From NCBI RefSeq assembly GCF_910596095.1, contig NC_056553.1, forward strand, positions 887,170 to 951,169: a stretch of 64,000 nt of DNA. The letters are read 5' to 3'. This DNA is from Thunnus maccoyii. Taxonomy: Eukaryota; Chordata; Actinopteri; Scombriformes; Scombridae. This document shows positions 38,701-50,700 of this stretch, one piece after another (within the stretch, counting starts at the first letter, position 1; the number at the start of each line of letters is the position of its first letter). The translations under genes and the position numbers were made by a program. Under the pieces are notes generated by a model. It ran no database searches. It saw only the letters and a program-made list of their open reading frames with translations, and was not told where the DNA came from.

Positions 38701-39016
38701 AATGACTGAAACGATGAATCGATTAATTCATCGTTTCAGTCATTCAGTCATTAATTAATCAGAACAGATTCTGATTAATCAGAACAGATTCTGATTAATT
38801 GTCTGTCAATCGATTAATCGTCTCTGCTCGACCTGCATATTTATTTTGGGTGAACTGTTCCTTTAATAGCAACCAAAACACGCAGGCCTGCACGCGACAT
38901 ACATGATGTTCACACACACACACTCACACACACACACACACACACGCGCGCGCGCGCGTTGTTTATTACACATGACGTCACACTCTTTACAGTGTGTGCA
39001 TCCATCTGTGCATGCA

Positions 39017-39089
<73 letters not shown>

Positions 39090-39149
39090 GTGTGTGCGCG
39101 CTCACCCGGTCCCGCAGTCTATCACGCACGGAGGGAGCTGCAGGGACAT
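29415..39149 (-). CDS. actr3b: actr3b: actin-related protein 3B (Arp2/3 complex), 12 exons, 418 aa
   Basis: Exons in transcript order: 39149-39106, 33913-33858, 33658-33534, 33424-33314, 32217-32122, 32041-31934, 31838-31695, 31530-31357, 31064-30972, 30111-29986, 29891-29808, 29510-29415. The sum is 1257 nt, 419 codons with the stop. This gives 418 residues, the length of vertebrate Arp3, and all junctions are GT-AG and in phase. Actin-fold signatures: CVIDCGTG near the N-terminus (nucleotide loop 1), [10 protein letters not shown] (loop 2), [12 protein letters not shown], and the C-terminus [10 protein letters not shown]. Paralogue choice: [27 protein letters not shown] and VEVQVVTHH-type wording (here MEVQVVTHH) match Arp3B rather than Arp3. 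It nucleates branched actin filaments with Arp2 in the cytoplasm. The N-terminus MSLQLPP differs from the mammalian MAGSLPP. Intron 1 is 5.2 kb; the others are short. Confidence 0.96.
29760..29793. repeat. (GT)n microsatellite in the last actr3b intron
   Basis: About 34 nt of pure TG dinucleotides 14 nt from the exon 11 donor. Confidence 0.9.
29925..29983. repeat. (CTGT)n tetranucleotide repeat in actr3b intron 10
   Basis: Imperfect gtct/ctgt units. On the transcript strand the repeat begins within a few bases of the exon 10 donor (gtcagac). Confidence 0.85.
30785..30935 (+). repeat. Dispersed repeat family B, copy 1
   Basis: Shares the block tggctgtaatgaactctgca followed by a tgtaggggt-type stretch with 58815-58970, and weaker similarity upstream (gc-accctcaggacaa). 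Class unknown. Lies in actr3b intron 9. Confidence 0.55.
32415..33009. mobile_element. Candidate solo-LTR-like insertion in actr3b intron 4
   Basis: A block of about 565 bp is bracketed by a perfect 15-bp direct repeat, atatccaggaggggt (32415-32429 and 32995-33009). It contains a polyadenylation signal (cttcaataaacatt, near 32905) after a GC-richer tract and begins near tgttatggg, reminiscent of an LTR. The rest of the intron (32218-33313) shows nothing else. The 15-bp repeat is too long for a normal LTR target duplication, so the class is uncertain. Confidence 0.35.
35150..35340 (+). mobile_element. LINE-type 3' end in actr3b intron 1
   Basis: Ends with gaggtgctctataaataaag and tttattatta, the typical 3' terminus of fish LINEs. 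Preceded by a degraded C-terminal coding remnant. Confidence 0.6.
35341..36595. repeat. Teleost dispersed element (gggaccaagccc ... gcttgcagctttaa)
   Basis: A 1.25-kb block with sharp edges: it starts right after the LINE tail with gggaccaagcccaaaagcca and ends gctgcttgcagctttaa. I recall both end motifs from a common fish repeat family; class not certain. The open frame 35386-35781 has no known domain. Lies in actr3b intron 1. Confidence 0.6.
37190..37640 (+). repeat. hAT-like non-autonomous element, copy 3 (partial)
   Basis: Nearly identical to 46885-47340, including the shared 69-codon frame (37275-37484). The left part, present at 46379-46885, is missing, so this copy is truncated. Confidence 0.8.
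38702..38743. repeat. Perfect 18-bp inverted repeat with 6-nt loop
   Basis: Arms 38702-38719 and 38726-38743 are exact reverse complements (atgactgaaacgatgaat). Followed at 38757-38800 by a tandemly repeated, itself palindromic motif (aatcagaacagattctgatt). Probably a MITE end or core. Confidence 0.85.
38918..38960. repeat. (CA)n/(CG)n microsatellite
   Basis: cacaca run turning into cgcgcgcgcgcg, potential Z-DNA, about 150 bp inside actr3b intron 1. Confidence 0.85.
39019..39100. repeat. Long (GT)n microsatellite beside the actr3b exon 1 donor
   Basis: About 80 nt of GT units with few interruptions. On the transcript strand this is a CA tract starting within about 10 nt of the exon 1 donor at 39105. 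Confidence 0.95.
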
Positions 39150-39330
39150 GTTGTTGCGGTCCGGCCCGCACAGCGGTCGGTGGTCGGTTGTTGTGACCGG
39201 ATCGGTCCAGACCGGAGGGCGCGAGGCGGAGTTTGGTGCGTGAGATGCGGAGAGAGACCGTCCTCTCGCGCTCAGAGCAGTTCCGGGTCGGAGGGAAAAA
39301 ATAGAAACACATCTGACACGGACCCGGTAA
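39150..39330 (-). promoter_or_regulatory. CpG-rich actr3b 5' UTR and promoter region
   Basis: GC- and CpG-rich sequence immediately upstream of the start codon (for example gcggtccggcccgcacagcg), in contrast with its AT-rich surroundings. No TATA box seen; consistent with a housekeeping CpG-island promoter. Confidence 0.6.
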
Positions 39331-39462
39331 CCGGAGGAGTGTGTGCGTGTGTGCGTGTGTGTGTGTGTGTGCTGCGTTCACGTGATTTCAGCTGCACCGT
39401 AAATACTTCAACCAGTGAAAAAAAAACCCAGCTCAACTCCGCCCCCAGTGGTGCTACATGTG

Positions 39463-39527
<65 letters not shown>
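39463..39527. repeat. (ATA)n trinucleotide microsatellite
   Basis: About 65 nt of uninterrupted aat/ata units. Confidence 0.95.
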
Positions 39528-39528
<1 letters not shown>

Positions 39529-40178
39529 TTTTTAACCGAGATGATCTCAGCTTACTTTTTCAGGCACAGACAACAGCATTATTATGTTTATTTATTTATT
39601 TATATAAAAGTTAGTTGATTTAGTTACTGTTTATAATTTGGCCTTTAATTTTATTTGTTTCTTGTAGCCACCTCATTGTTTTTTGTACTTTACTAACAGT
39701 CTAAGGCCCCAAACAGCTGTAGATTTATTAAGATGTTTAAATATGAAACATATTGAATTATGTTAATATTCTTATTAATTGTACACTGAAATAACTGACA
39801 AAAGGCCCTGTGTACTTCTACTTCAGAGGAAAACACTGTAAACTATATTTAACAGATAAATGTTACTGATTATGTTGCAGATTCAGATTTTACTCACAAT
39901 ATATAACAATTAAAATATGATGCATTAAAATTCATTAAACTATCAGGTGTTATATAAGAATTAAAAACTCCACCTTGAACAGACATTCAGTAAATTGAAG
40001 CACATTGTGCTGATAAAACCTTTCTGTCACTCTTCACTTTAAGTAAAATATTTGAATGCAGGACTTTTACAGTATTTTTAATGTGCAGTATTTATAGTTT
40101 GTACTTAAGAAAACAGTTTTGAATACCTCTTCTACCACTGCTGATACCAACATTCCCAGTTAGAGAAAGAGTCAGTCA
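39528..40178. other. Intergenic between actr3b and bcl2: nothing recognised
   Basis: AT-rich. A tacttttac-type motif around 40060-40130 may be a hAT-like remnant. Confidence 0.35.
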
Positions 40179-40331
40179 ATCCATCTATCTATCTATCTAT
40201 CTATAGATCTATAGATCTATAGATCAATCAATCAATCAATCTATCTATCTATCTATCTATAGATCTATCTATCTATCAATCGATCAATCAATCTATCTAT
40301 CGATCGATAGATATCTAGATAGATATCTATC

Positions 40332-40377
<46 letters not shown>

Positions 40378-40434
40378 AGATCTATCTATCTATCAATCGA
40401 TCAATCTATCTATCTATCTATCTATCTATCTATT
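40179..40434. repeat. (ATCT)n tetranucleotide array with inversions
   Basis: About 255 nt of atct units mixed with atca and with short stretches of the complementary agat orientation (tagatctatagatct), so the array can fold on itself. Confidence 0.9.
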
Positions 40435-40899
40435 GTTTGGACTTAATGTTTTTTATTTGATCATGTAAAGTTATTTTATATATTTGTACAGATGTGGAAT
40501 AAATATTGTATGAATAATAAGTTTATTTTTGGAGTGTATGTACAGTTTAATAGACATATCATATATCATATATCCAGCAGGGGGCAGCAACACATAACAA
40601 CACAGACCAACTGCTTTTTTTTCTTTTCAAAGAAACTTTATTTAACATACAGTCTGTTACATACAAACTCTTGAGGAGGAACATTTAATTCTTATCAATA
40701 AAAACTCAAATAGACGATCAGTAAATAAACAAGCAAAGATAGAACAATAATTATTTTATTTTATTTTTTAAAACAGTGTCTATTGAAGTGATTAATAAAC
40801 CAGCTTATATTTAAAAATGTAGAAATCATCTTTAAAAATACATACAAATAAATAAAATAGAAATACTAGGTGATGATATTTACCCTGACAGACGGATGA

Positions 40900-41460
40900 T
40901 AATTACTATGAATACTGCTGCTGTACTGTAGTACTAACCTCCCCATATTACTACTACTACTAAAAGTAATAGGAATGAAAATAATAACAATTCTTCTTCT
41001 ACTAATAGTACTACTACTACAGCTGTTACTACTACTCATTATAACAGTACTTATGTTTCAGGTACTGTTACTTTAAATACTACTAACATCACTAAAATAC
41101 TACTGTGACTACTACTACCAATTTACTAAACTAGAATCACCACTACTATTAATAATACTTATACTGAAAGTACTACTGCTAATAAAAACAATACTAACAA
41201 CAACACTACTAAACATACTGCTACTACTACTACAAATACTACTTCTATTCAAAGTACTACTGCTAATACTACTACTAATTATAAAAAATACTCTGCAAAC
41301 AGCACTACTAGTATTAATAATACTTACACTAAAAGTACTACTAATAATATTACTAATACTTCTACAAGTACTAGTACTACTAATAATAACAACACTAAGT
41401 AATATTCTACTAGTTAGTACTATTAGTACTATTTGTATTATTGAAAATATTACTGCTAAT
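40900..41460. repeat. ACT/AGT-rich low-complexity tract
   Basis: About 560 nt dominated by imperfect tactac/actact units with few Gs. Non-coding, between the divergent actr3b and bcl2 genes. Confidence 0.8.
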
Positions 41461-41464
41461 ATAC

Positions 41465-42333
41465 ACGAATCAGACGTGCACGCTCACATGGGCGCGCACT
41501 CGGCATCAGCGAATGAGTGACGTAGAGCTTAATGTTATTACGTCAGCGAAGGAGGCTCGTTGGAGGGGAATCCCGGCGGGGGGGCGTGACCACCGGCTGT
41601 GCGTGTGCGTGTGCACGTACAGTGTGAGTTCACTCTGCTTCTGTCCGCCGCCGACACGTTATTACACTCCGGATATCGATTATTGATCGGCGTTTTCCCC
41701 GCTGAAGGAGCCTGATGTTGGATCATCTTTGGACTCTTTGTGGAGCTGAAGCGCGTCTTCAGGATGAGGAGCCGATGATCGATACAGCCGCGCTGTGTGT
41801 TTATTGATCAGGGCCTCAGATATTGACCGTCACTATCGAGCAGAATCGTTTGGTTTTACATCACATTGTTTCTTCTCTGTTCAGACTTCTGTTCACTTTC
41901 AGTTTGTAACGTCACTTCTTTTCAGGAGTTTCATCGACTTCGAAACGTTTTTTCACAGCTGCAGCTCAATGCACGAGGTTTTTATTTATCGATCATGGCC
42001 TCAGTTATTGATTACCTGACGCTTCACCCGCAGGTGAGGCTGCAACAACAGTTTCAATCTCAAACTTTGCTGCTTGGAAATGTTTTTGTCTAACGGGATC
42101 TTTGACATTTTTAAACATCAGCTTTGACTTTTTAATCACTTTCCTGAACATGGACGTCACATTCCGGACAAAACCCTCTTTGGAGAGTTTGTGTTTTCTT
42201 CTTGGAAACGTTTGATCAATTGATCGATCAGCAGGAAATATATAGCACGTTACTTGCTGATGTCATCAGGTGCTGTGCTCCTATTGGAGGATTTGTGGGT
42301 GTGGAGGTGACAGGCGGCGGCCTGCAGGGGGCG
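41465..42333 (+). promoter_or_regulatory. bcl2 promoter and 5' UTR region
   Basis: CpG-rich from about 41480 to 41700 (for example gggaatcccggcgggggggc), then a long leader. A possible 5' UTR exon ends at the donor cgcag|gtgagg near 42033, with an acceptor-like site before the coding exon. A short upstream ATG at 41995 opens 13 codons before that donor. The frame of the bcl2 ATG stays open upstream to an ATG at 42202. Confidence 0.5.
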
Positions 42334-45138
42334 ATGGCCGTCTCGTACGACAGCCGGGACATCGTATTTGATTACCTGCGGTACAAGCTGCTGCGGAGGG
42401 GCGTGGCCTGGCAGGCCCCGCCCCTGGAGCGGCCAATAGGCTCTCAGCGCAGACGGCATGAAGCTCCGTTGCCATGGAGATCTGAACAAGCGAGGGCGTG
42501 GTACCGAGGAGCAGAGGAAGAGGCCTCCCTGCCAGGTGAGGAAGCTCACTGTGTTGTCATGGCAACAGCTTGTGATGTCACAGCTCCCCTTGCTTCCTGT
42601 TCCTTTTTCCTCTCAGTATTATGATGTCACTGTTGTCTGCTTGTTTAGTGATGTCACCTGACTCATCTTTGTTATGTCATTTGTGATGTCATTTGACCCC
42701 TCCCACTTTTCATCTCTATGATGTCATCGTAGTCGGATGTCACTTGACTCTTTTTTCTTAGTTATGATGTCACCGTTTTCTGTCTCTTGCATTATGATGT
42801 CATTGGAAGTGATGTCACCTGGTCTGCACCACATGTAATGATGTCATTTCACCTGTTCTTGTTTGTTTTCTGCCTTCAGTTCTGTATTTGGCCCCGCCCC
42901 CCCGGTTACGGGTCGCGCTGCGGTCTGCCGGTGACGAGCTGGAGAGGCATTACCGTGGCGACCTGACGGCCCACGCGTCGGCGCTGCTGATGCATCGGGA
43001 CGGCGGGTCGGCGCGGCGAAGCCTGGCGGCAGTCAGGGAGGAGCTGTTCAGGGATGAGGTGAACTGGGGACGCATCGTGGTGCTGATGGAACTGGGCGGG
43101 GCTCTGAGCGCCGAGGTGGCGAACACCGAGGGGGCGTGGCAGGTGGATGACATCGCGGGGTGGATGGCGGAGAGTCTGGATTCGCCGCCTCTTCAGGGAT
43201 GGATAGAAGATAACGGAGGATGGGTAAGAAGACGCTTTCTTTCTTTCTTCACCCATAAATATAAAGTTAGAATCAGGTATAGATTCAGTTGAGGGCAAGG
43301 GGTCTCAACCTGAGGGGCGGGACTGTTAATGGGTTACAAGACACATCTGAGGGGTCCCCATAAGAAAACATATTTCTGCTGCAGCCACTGGTGTCTGTTT
43401 TTTTTCTTCCAGATTTTCCTTGAATCTTTTTCCTTTTTCCTGTGAATTAATAATTCTACATCAAAAAATTACTCAAAGAATCAGTCAAACTTTATTTAAA
43501 GTACCTTTAAAACAAATCAAATGCAATTCAAAGTGCTTTACAAGCAACTCACAAAATGTAGGATGTTAAATATATTAAATATAGATTTAGAGACTAATGC
43601 ACACTAAAATAAGTAAAAAGCAAAAGAGTTAATTGAATAATAAAGATAATACAATACAAGCAATAAAAATGAAATACTGAAGAAAATAACTAGATTATAA
43701 TAAAAGTTAAATGTCCTAAAAAATACAAATAGAATAAAATAAAATAGGTATATAATAATAAAACCATAAAGTTATAAAACACTGTATAAAAGCAGATTAA
43801 ACAGACAAGTTGATTAGAAGGAAAAAATCACTTTGGTTGAAACTGAAGAACAAAAGCAACTTGTGACTAGAAGCAAACAGGACTTTGTTTTAATGTTTTC
43901 ATAAGAAAATGGTTCAGGGTGAGTCCTCACAAGGATAGACATACAACGGTGTGTGTGTATGTGTGTGTGTGTGTGTTAAGGGAGATCAGATATGACACTG
44001 CAGACAGCGAAAGAGAGTATTTTGGTTTGAATGCAAATTATATGCAAAGTGCAGAAAATCCCTAAAACTCTGCAGAGAGACTGTGTGTGTTTGTGTGTGT
44101 GTGTGTGAGTGTGTGTGTGTATGTGTGTGTGTGTGAGTGTGTTTGTGTGTGTTTGTGTGTGTTTGTGTGTGTTTGTGTGTGTGTGTGAGTGTGAGTGTGT
44201 GTGTGTGTGTGTGTGTGCGTGTGTGTGTGACAGTTATATTTCAGAGCGACAGGTATACAGACAGACAGAATCGTTGTTTTCAACATGAACACCAGTGAAG
44301 CTCATGAAAGTGAAACAGCAGCTTCTTGATGCTGAATATTTTTCTCTGATTGAAACATGAATCTGTGTGTTTTTGGAATGAAGGTCAAACTGAACAACAG
44401 TCTGAAGAATCGTTCAACATTTTAGAGAATAAACAACAAATCAATTAGTCAAATAAATTATTGACAGATGAATGAAAAGGTTCATTAGCTGCAGCTCAGT
44501 GTTAATTTCAACTGTGATGAGAAACAATGACAATAACAAAAAGCCTGAATGTGAAAACTAGTTAACATTTTCTTCAAAGGACTTAAACTGAACTTAAACC
44601 AGGCAGCAAAAAACGCCGCTGGAGCCTTTATGTCCAAATTATTAGTAAAACATCTGCCTTCATGGCCCCCAAAGTACATGATTGACCTGAAAAAGATGTT
44701 TCACAAACCTGATCAAAAGCCAGCAGCCAGTTAACTGGTCCAACTCCAGATATCTGATGGGAAAACCTAACATGGCCACCTGCTGGATAACTGACACAAC
44801 CTCTAAAATTATGAGCCATGAGCCTTCAGGTGAGCCATCATTCGCTGCACTCTGATTGGCTGACTAAAGATGCAACATGTGACCTTCATGTTATCAGACT
44901 GTTCTCAGGTCCAGTCTAAACTTAGTACACACCAGAGACCTGGAGCTGGTTAAGACCAGACCTGACACCAGCAAAGGATTCATATGTGACTGAAAAACAT
45001 TAAAAAGTCAAACAGAGTCTGATCAGTGTGTGAGACCCCTGAAAACAGCTTTTACAGGCTTTTACTTTCTATTTAAATTCTCCCCTGTCGCTGTGGTTTC
45101 CTTCAGTTTTATTTACTGCCTGATAAGAGGTGAGTGTG

Positions 45139-45197
<59 letters not shown>

Positions 45198-47745
45198 TGC
45201 GTGTGCGTGTGATATATGTGTGCGTGTGTGATATGTGTGTGTGTGTGTGTGTGGTATTACCTAGAAATATCTTTCCAGGTAATCGGTGTGGTTGAGTTTC
45301 CGCCTCAGGCTTCAGATCAGCTGACAGACTGTTTCTGTAGAACTCTGTTCTAAATAACAAGGCGAGCCTTCATACATCCATCAGTTTTCAGTTAATTTGA
45401 CAGTGACAGTAGTGTGAGCAGGTTCATTTTTGGACACTTTCTGATCAACCCTCAGAGGGCAGTTTGAGGGTTAAGGTCAGATTTGGGGTCAGTATTTAGG
45501 TTCAACAGTGGGATAGTTTTTCTCAGTGCTGCTTATACTGTACAGGCGCAGTGAAAACACATCTTAATATGTTGTTAATATGTTTTGTTTTCTTTATATC
45601 TTTTAATTCATTCAAGAATAAAATTGGTTTATAAAACAGACTGGGTTGTATCTGAGGGCATTTGTCATAATTCCCATCAGTAAGTGCGACGGCAGGTTAT
45701 GTTTATACATACTAGCAAAAAAAAAGACTCTTAAATATAAACATATCCTGTGTGTTACACTACGAGAATAGAAATGTTACTGATAACTTATCCACACTCA
45801 ATAAACAGCGGCCTGCTTCATGACCCCAAAGTGCTGTTACTGACACAAATCTGTTCCACTAAATGATGTTATTCACCTGGTAGGTTTGTAAGATGTTAAC
45901 ATATTTACTGGGGTTAACATGAGCCTTGTGTTTACATCATTATCTACAGTAGATTTATGGAGAATAACGTAAAAGATTTGATGTCATCTATAAGAGGCAA
46001 ACAGCTTTTTGTTGTATGATCACAGGCTGCTATATGCCTGCCACTGGTTTAGGGTAATGGGCTGGTAAATGCATTATTTCAATGAAGGTCCTCACAAAGA
46101 TAGAAGTACAAACATGTGTGTGTGTAGCTCTAAGAACCCAGGCAGCGGTGAGTAGAGCTGCTTTCTCAGAATTGAGTAACAAAACTTTCCATTGAGACGC
46201 TCAGATACAGACCGAGTGTGTGTGTGTGTGTGGACAGATGGATGATGTTTGCTGACACTAATATTCTTTTTAATGTGTTTTAAAAAATTAACTAAAAAAA
46301 ACTATCCTTGTGAGGACTCTTATTGACATAACGTCATAACCCTACATAACCTTAACCTGAACCATCACAGCTAAATGTCCAGAGGTGGAAGAAGTACTCA
46401 GATCCTTTACTGCAGTAAAAGTACCAACATAAAAATGTAAAAATACTCCATAAAAGTCCTGCATGAAAAATCCTACTACAGTAAAAGTACATAACTATAA
46501 GTACATATGAACTTGATGTAAAAGTACATATGTATTATGAGCTTGATGTAGTTAAAGTATTGCAGTAAAAGTACATAAGTATTATGAGCTTGATGTAGTT
46601 AAAGTATTGCAGTAAAAGTAGTGGTTTGGTCCCTCTGACTGATATATTATTATATATGACATCATTAGATTATTAATAGTGAAGCATCCGTGTTAGAGCA
46701 GCATGTTACTGTTGTAGCTGCTGGAGGTGGAGCTAGTTTACACTACTTTATATACAGTTAGCTAGTTTAGTCCAGTGATTCCCAACCTAGGGGTCAGGCC
46801 CCTCCAAAGGGTCAGCAAATAAATCTGAGGGGTGGTGAGATGATTAATGGGAGAGAAAAGAAGAAAAAACAAAGTTCTGATACACAAATCTGTTTTCAGT
46901 TTTTGGACTTTTTCTCTAATCTTTGATTTTTGCTGAAATATTGGATCATTTGAACATTTATTGAAATGAAAGCATGTGAGAAGTTTAGAGGGAAAAATCA
47001 CTATTTGGTGGAGCTGTTAACAACTCATAGACATGTGAAATGTGACCCCGACTACACACTGCTTTTTGTAAGACGTCAAAAGACAAAAAGGTTGGAAACC
47101 ACTGGTATCATCTTTAACAATGTGTTGTATTTTAAAAGCTTGTTATATTATCCATTGTGTCAAATCTTCATCTGAAAAGTAACTAAAGCTGTCAAATAAA
47201 TGTAGTGGAGTAGAAAGTACAATATTTCCCTCTGAAATGTAGTGGAGTGGAAGTATAAAGTAGCATCACATGGAAATACTCAAGTAAAGTACAAGCAATC
47301 TTACTTAAGTACAGTACTTGAGTAAATGTACTTAGTAGTAAATGTTTAACCCCAACCTTTACCCTAAACTGAACAAGGACCGGACAGAAATGCTCTCACT
47401 CCAAAGGTCCAAAACTCACAAAGATGTACACATACACACACTGTTTAAAGTGTCCTGACTGAGGAACAATACATTTATATACTATTAATTTTCATTGTTA
47501 TTACCATACTGGCCTGATAATGAGACTCCCCCTCCCATAACCCAACAGCTGCTTTTGAATGTAAGAAACATTTTCTTTGCATTTACTGTTAGGAGAAGAA
47601 CGCCTTCACAAAAGTGATGTATGAGAGAAGATTTAAGGGAAAGATGAAATGATGTTAATATTAGTGACATGATTGACATTAAGTGTGTGTACCTCACTGT
47701 GCCGGGAAAACAGTGTGCTTATTTCTGGTCTGTCCAATCAGCAAA

Positions 47746-47784
<39 letters not shown>

Positions 47785-50700
47785 GTGTGACTCATGATTT
47801 CAGAGAAGTGTGACTCAGTGTGGATTGATTTTGAACTTTCAGTTCATAACTTGTTTGATACATTTATATGTTTTATGTTGTTTTTTTGTTTGTTCTTTAT
47901 GTCGGTGGTTAAAAGACTACAGTGTCACGTTCATGTTGTAATTGTGACCCTTTCACCGTCAGCTCGCACTGCCATGACAGAGTAATGGAAAGATAACTAA
48001 CTTAGGATTCACAATGAAAAGGCCATTAACCACAGATAACAAGTCCAGGGTGCTTATGAGGGATGGAAAATACAGCGTATAACATTTCACAGCCACCATA
48101 AATCCGCCATACACCTAAATACAAGTTTAAATTTCAGAGTATTAAAAAACTGTTTAGCATGTCCCCACTTTACAAATATGTCTTCACTTTACAAAATGCA
48201 AAATGCCGTTGTCTCCTTTATACCAAACTGCTAAATTAGCCTAGCTGCTGGTGTAACTGTTTAGAGCCAATGCAGAAAAAGTAAAACTACAAAACATGTT
48301 AATAACACGTTATAATAATAATTATAAAATATAAATATCATGTGAATAACTAATTACTGACCAAAATGTCAGATAGAACCAGACATAAGGCCATAATGTG
48401 GTGACATGAAACCAGGGTTTATTTTGTGTTTTTTAAAGACCCGTCTGTCAAAAACAAAGACGTACAGTATGTGTCAGAGGGTTCTCCCCTAATCATCATA
48501 TTACTGTTCCACATCAGCACACACACACACACACACATTCAAAGATGACACTACTGAAGAAACACACTTAAATGTAGCTTATTGTGTAGCTGTCAGCAGA
48601 TATAAGTGTTTATTAATGTATTAATCAACAACTATAACTCCTGTGGACACACAGAAGTGTTTCCCACTGTATAAACAGATAATAAATGACAATATAGTAA
48701 AACTCAGTGGTAATAATATCAAATATGTCTTCATAGGAGAAGTTACAAAAAATACTGTACATTAATAAACACTTAAAAGTCCTTATATCTTCTTAAAACT
48801 TAATTAATGAATGTTTTTATACTGATTATTAATGACTATTGATTATTAATGATAAATAGGGAGACTTAAAGTAAAGTGTTACTGTGTGAACAAACATTAT
48901 ACAACAGGTAGTTCCAAACAAGCAATCTGATTGGTCAACTAGACATTTAGAACGTGCTCAAATCAGTATGACAGCACACCTAGCTGTGCTCAAATTAAAA
49001 AAGTGTCATTAATAAAGATATTACTCCGCCATTCATTAGAACTACAGACCGTGACATCTTGCTAACAACAACAGTCACTCCTCGGTAGACGATTGGTGGT
49101 TGATTTGAATTGCGGAGATATGTGAACTTGGCAAACTTGTTTTTTTCTGTTGTTATTTTCAGCCATAACTGTAACGTTTGAAGTTATACAGTTAAACACG
49201 GTGGTCCGACCTATCTTATGTTTCTGCTGGCTTTATTTTATGTACTGTGTTGCTTTGCTCGTGTCTGTGGTTTGTTTTGTTTTGGTTTGTGGGGGATCTG
49301 TGGTGAAAACTCTGAGTGGAGTTTTGAGTTGACTTTCTTTAATGTTTGTGAAACTGGATTGAACTGAACTGATTAGGGGTTGTGGGGAAAACAAAATAGA
49401 CCCTTCACCGCGTGGATTGAACTCTGAGACTGTGAGACGAGTTACACACTCTCACACACACTGAAAAACCCAAACCCTTCTCCACTGTTACCGTTACCCG
49501 GTACCCCCAAAAACAGCAAAACTTTGTCATTTTCCCTTTAGTTGAGAGTCTGTCTCAGCTTCCACTCCAGCATCCTCCATCAGCTGTGCTGGTGACACAG
49601 CGCTACTAGCTTAAAAATATATGTGAAGTTTGCGGACATAGTAGCTAAATCTGTCCATGGGAAAAAAAAAATTTCAGCAGATATCTTAGTTACAACAAGA
49701 CTGAGCTAGCAAAGCAGTTTTGTGTTCATATGTGAGGTATTTATTCAGTTTGAGAAATCCTACAATCTCTAGAAAGCATTAGCTGAAGTTGGCTGGCTGA
49801 GTCAGCAGGGACTAGAAATCATCTGTTGCTAGGTCGATACTAAGGGTCGGCCTACTTGCTGGAGTAGTGAGCTACTTCATTACATAGGAGTCTACTGACA
49901 TGAGTCATTGTTTTCCAGTAGATAATACAAGCAAAAAGATTTTTATTTTTAGAGCGAATTGCCTCACAATATGAATACATTTTGTTTATATCTTTTATTT
50001 TGTTGGTAAATGTTGTATAATCACAACATTACACTCGAGGGTGTGCTTTACCTTTATTGTTGGCACAACAGTGATGCGGTCAGGAATGAGGTGCTTGCTC
50101 TGAGTTCCGTAAGCTTCACTATCGTGCCAACACCGAGAGTAAAGCACATCCTCTTGTGTAATATTGCTTAATTAATGTCACCTGCTTTATAGATTTTAAT
50201 CAGGAGATTTAAAGACTTCTTGAGGGTTCCATCTGGTTTTACTACTATCCTTAAAGGACACATATTCTGCACATTTCCAGGTGTATATTTATACTCCAGG
50301 GCTCTTCTGGAATATCTTTGCATGATTTACAGTTAAAACTCCTTATTTATCTTACTAGTGCAGTGCCCATTCAAAACATGTCTGTTGGGAACGGGCCAGT
50401 TGTTTGGCCTCTGGCCACTGCATCAATGCATAGAAAATTAATACAGTTGATGTGAGGAGTGAATGAGTAGAAACACCGACAACATGAAAGAAACTAACAT
50501 GTTATTAAACACAGATGTTATAAATAATAAGTACTCTTTAGTAAATAAATGCTCATTTTAGTTAAAATAAGGGCTACATATAAAAAAAACAAGAAGTGTG
50601 TCCTAAAATAAAGTGGATTGATCTTATGTGGCTTTATTTTCTGTGTCTTCAGTTCAGATTTGAGTGGGTATGTAGTATTTCCTTCGTTTTACGCACATCT

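Noticed and set aside
38863-39614. Open frames of 94-206 codons on both strands around the actr3b promoter
   Set aside because: They are made of CA/GT and ATA microsatellites (runs of His-Thr, Cys-Val, Asn or Ile). The real coding exon here is the 44-nt actr3b exon 1.
42250-43298. Open frames of 99-130 codons opposite the bcl2 exons
   Set aside because: GC-rich antisense shadows; the BH4, BH3, BH1 and BH2 domains are on the plus strand.
1080-47175. 69-codon open frame conserved in three places (1080-1289, 37275-37484, 46966-47175)
   Set aside because: It lies inside copies of one hAT-like repeat. The surrounding non-coding repeat sequence is equally conserved, so the frame is not evidence of a gene.
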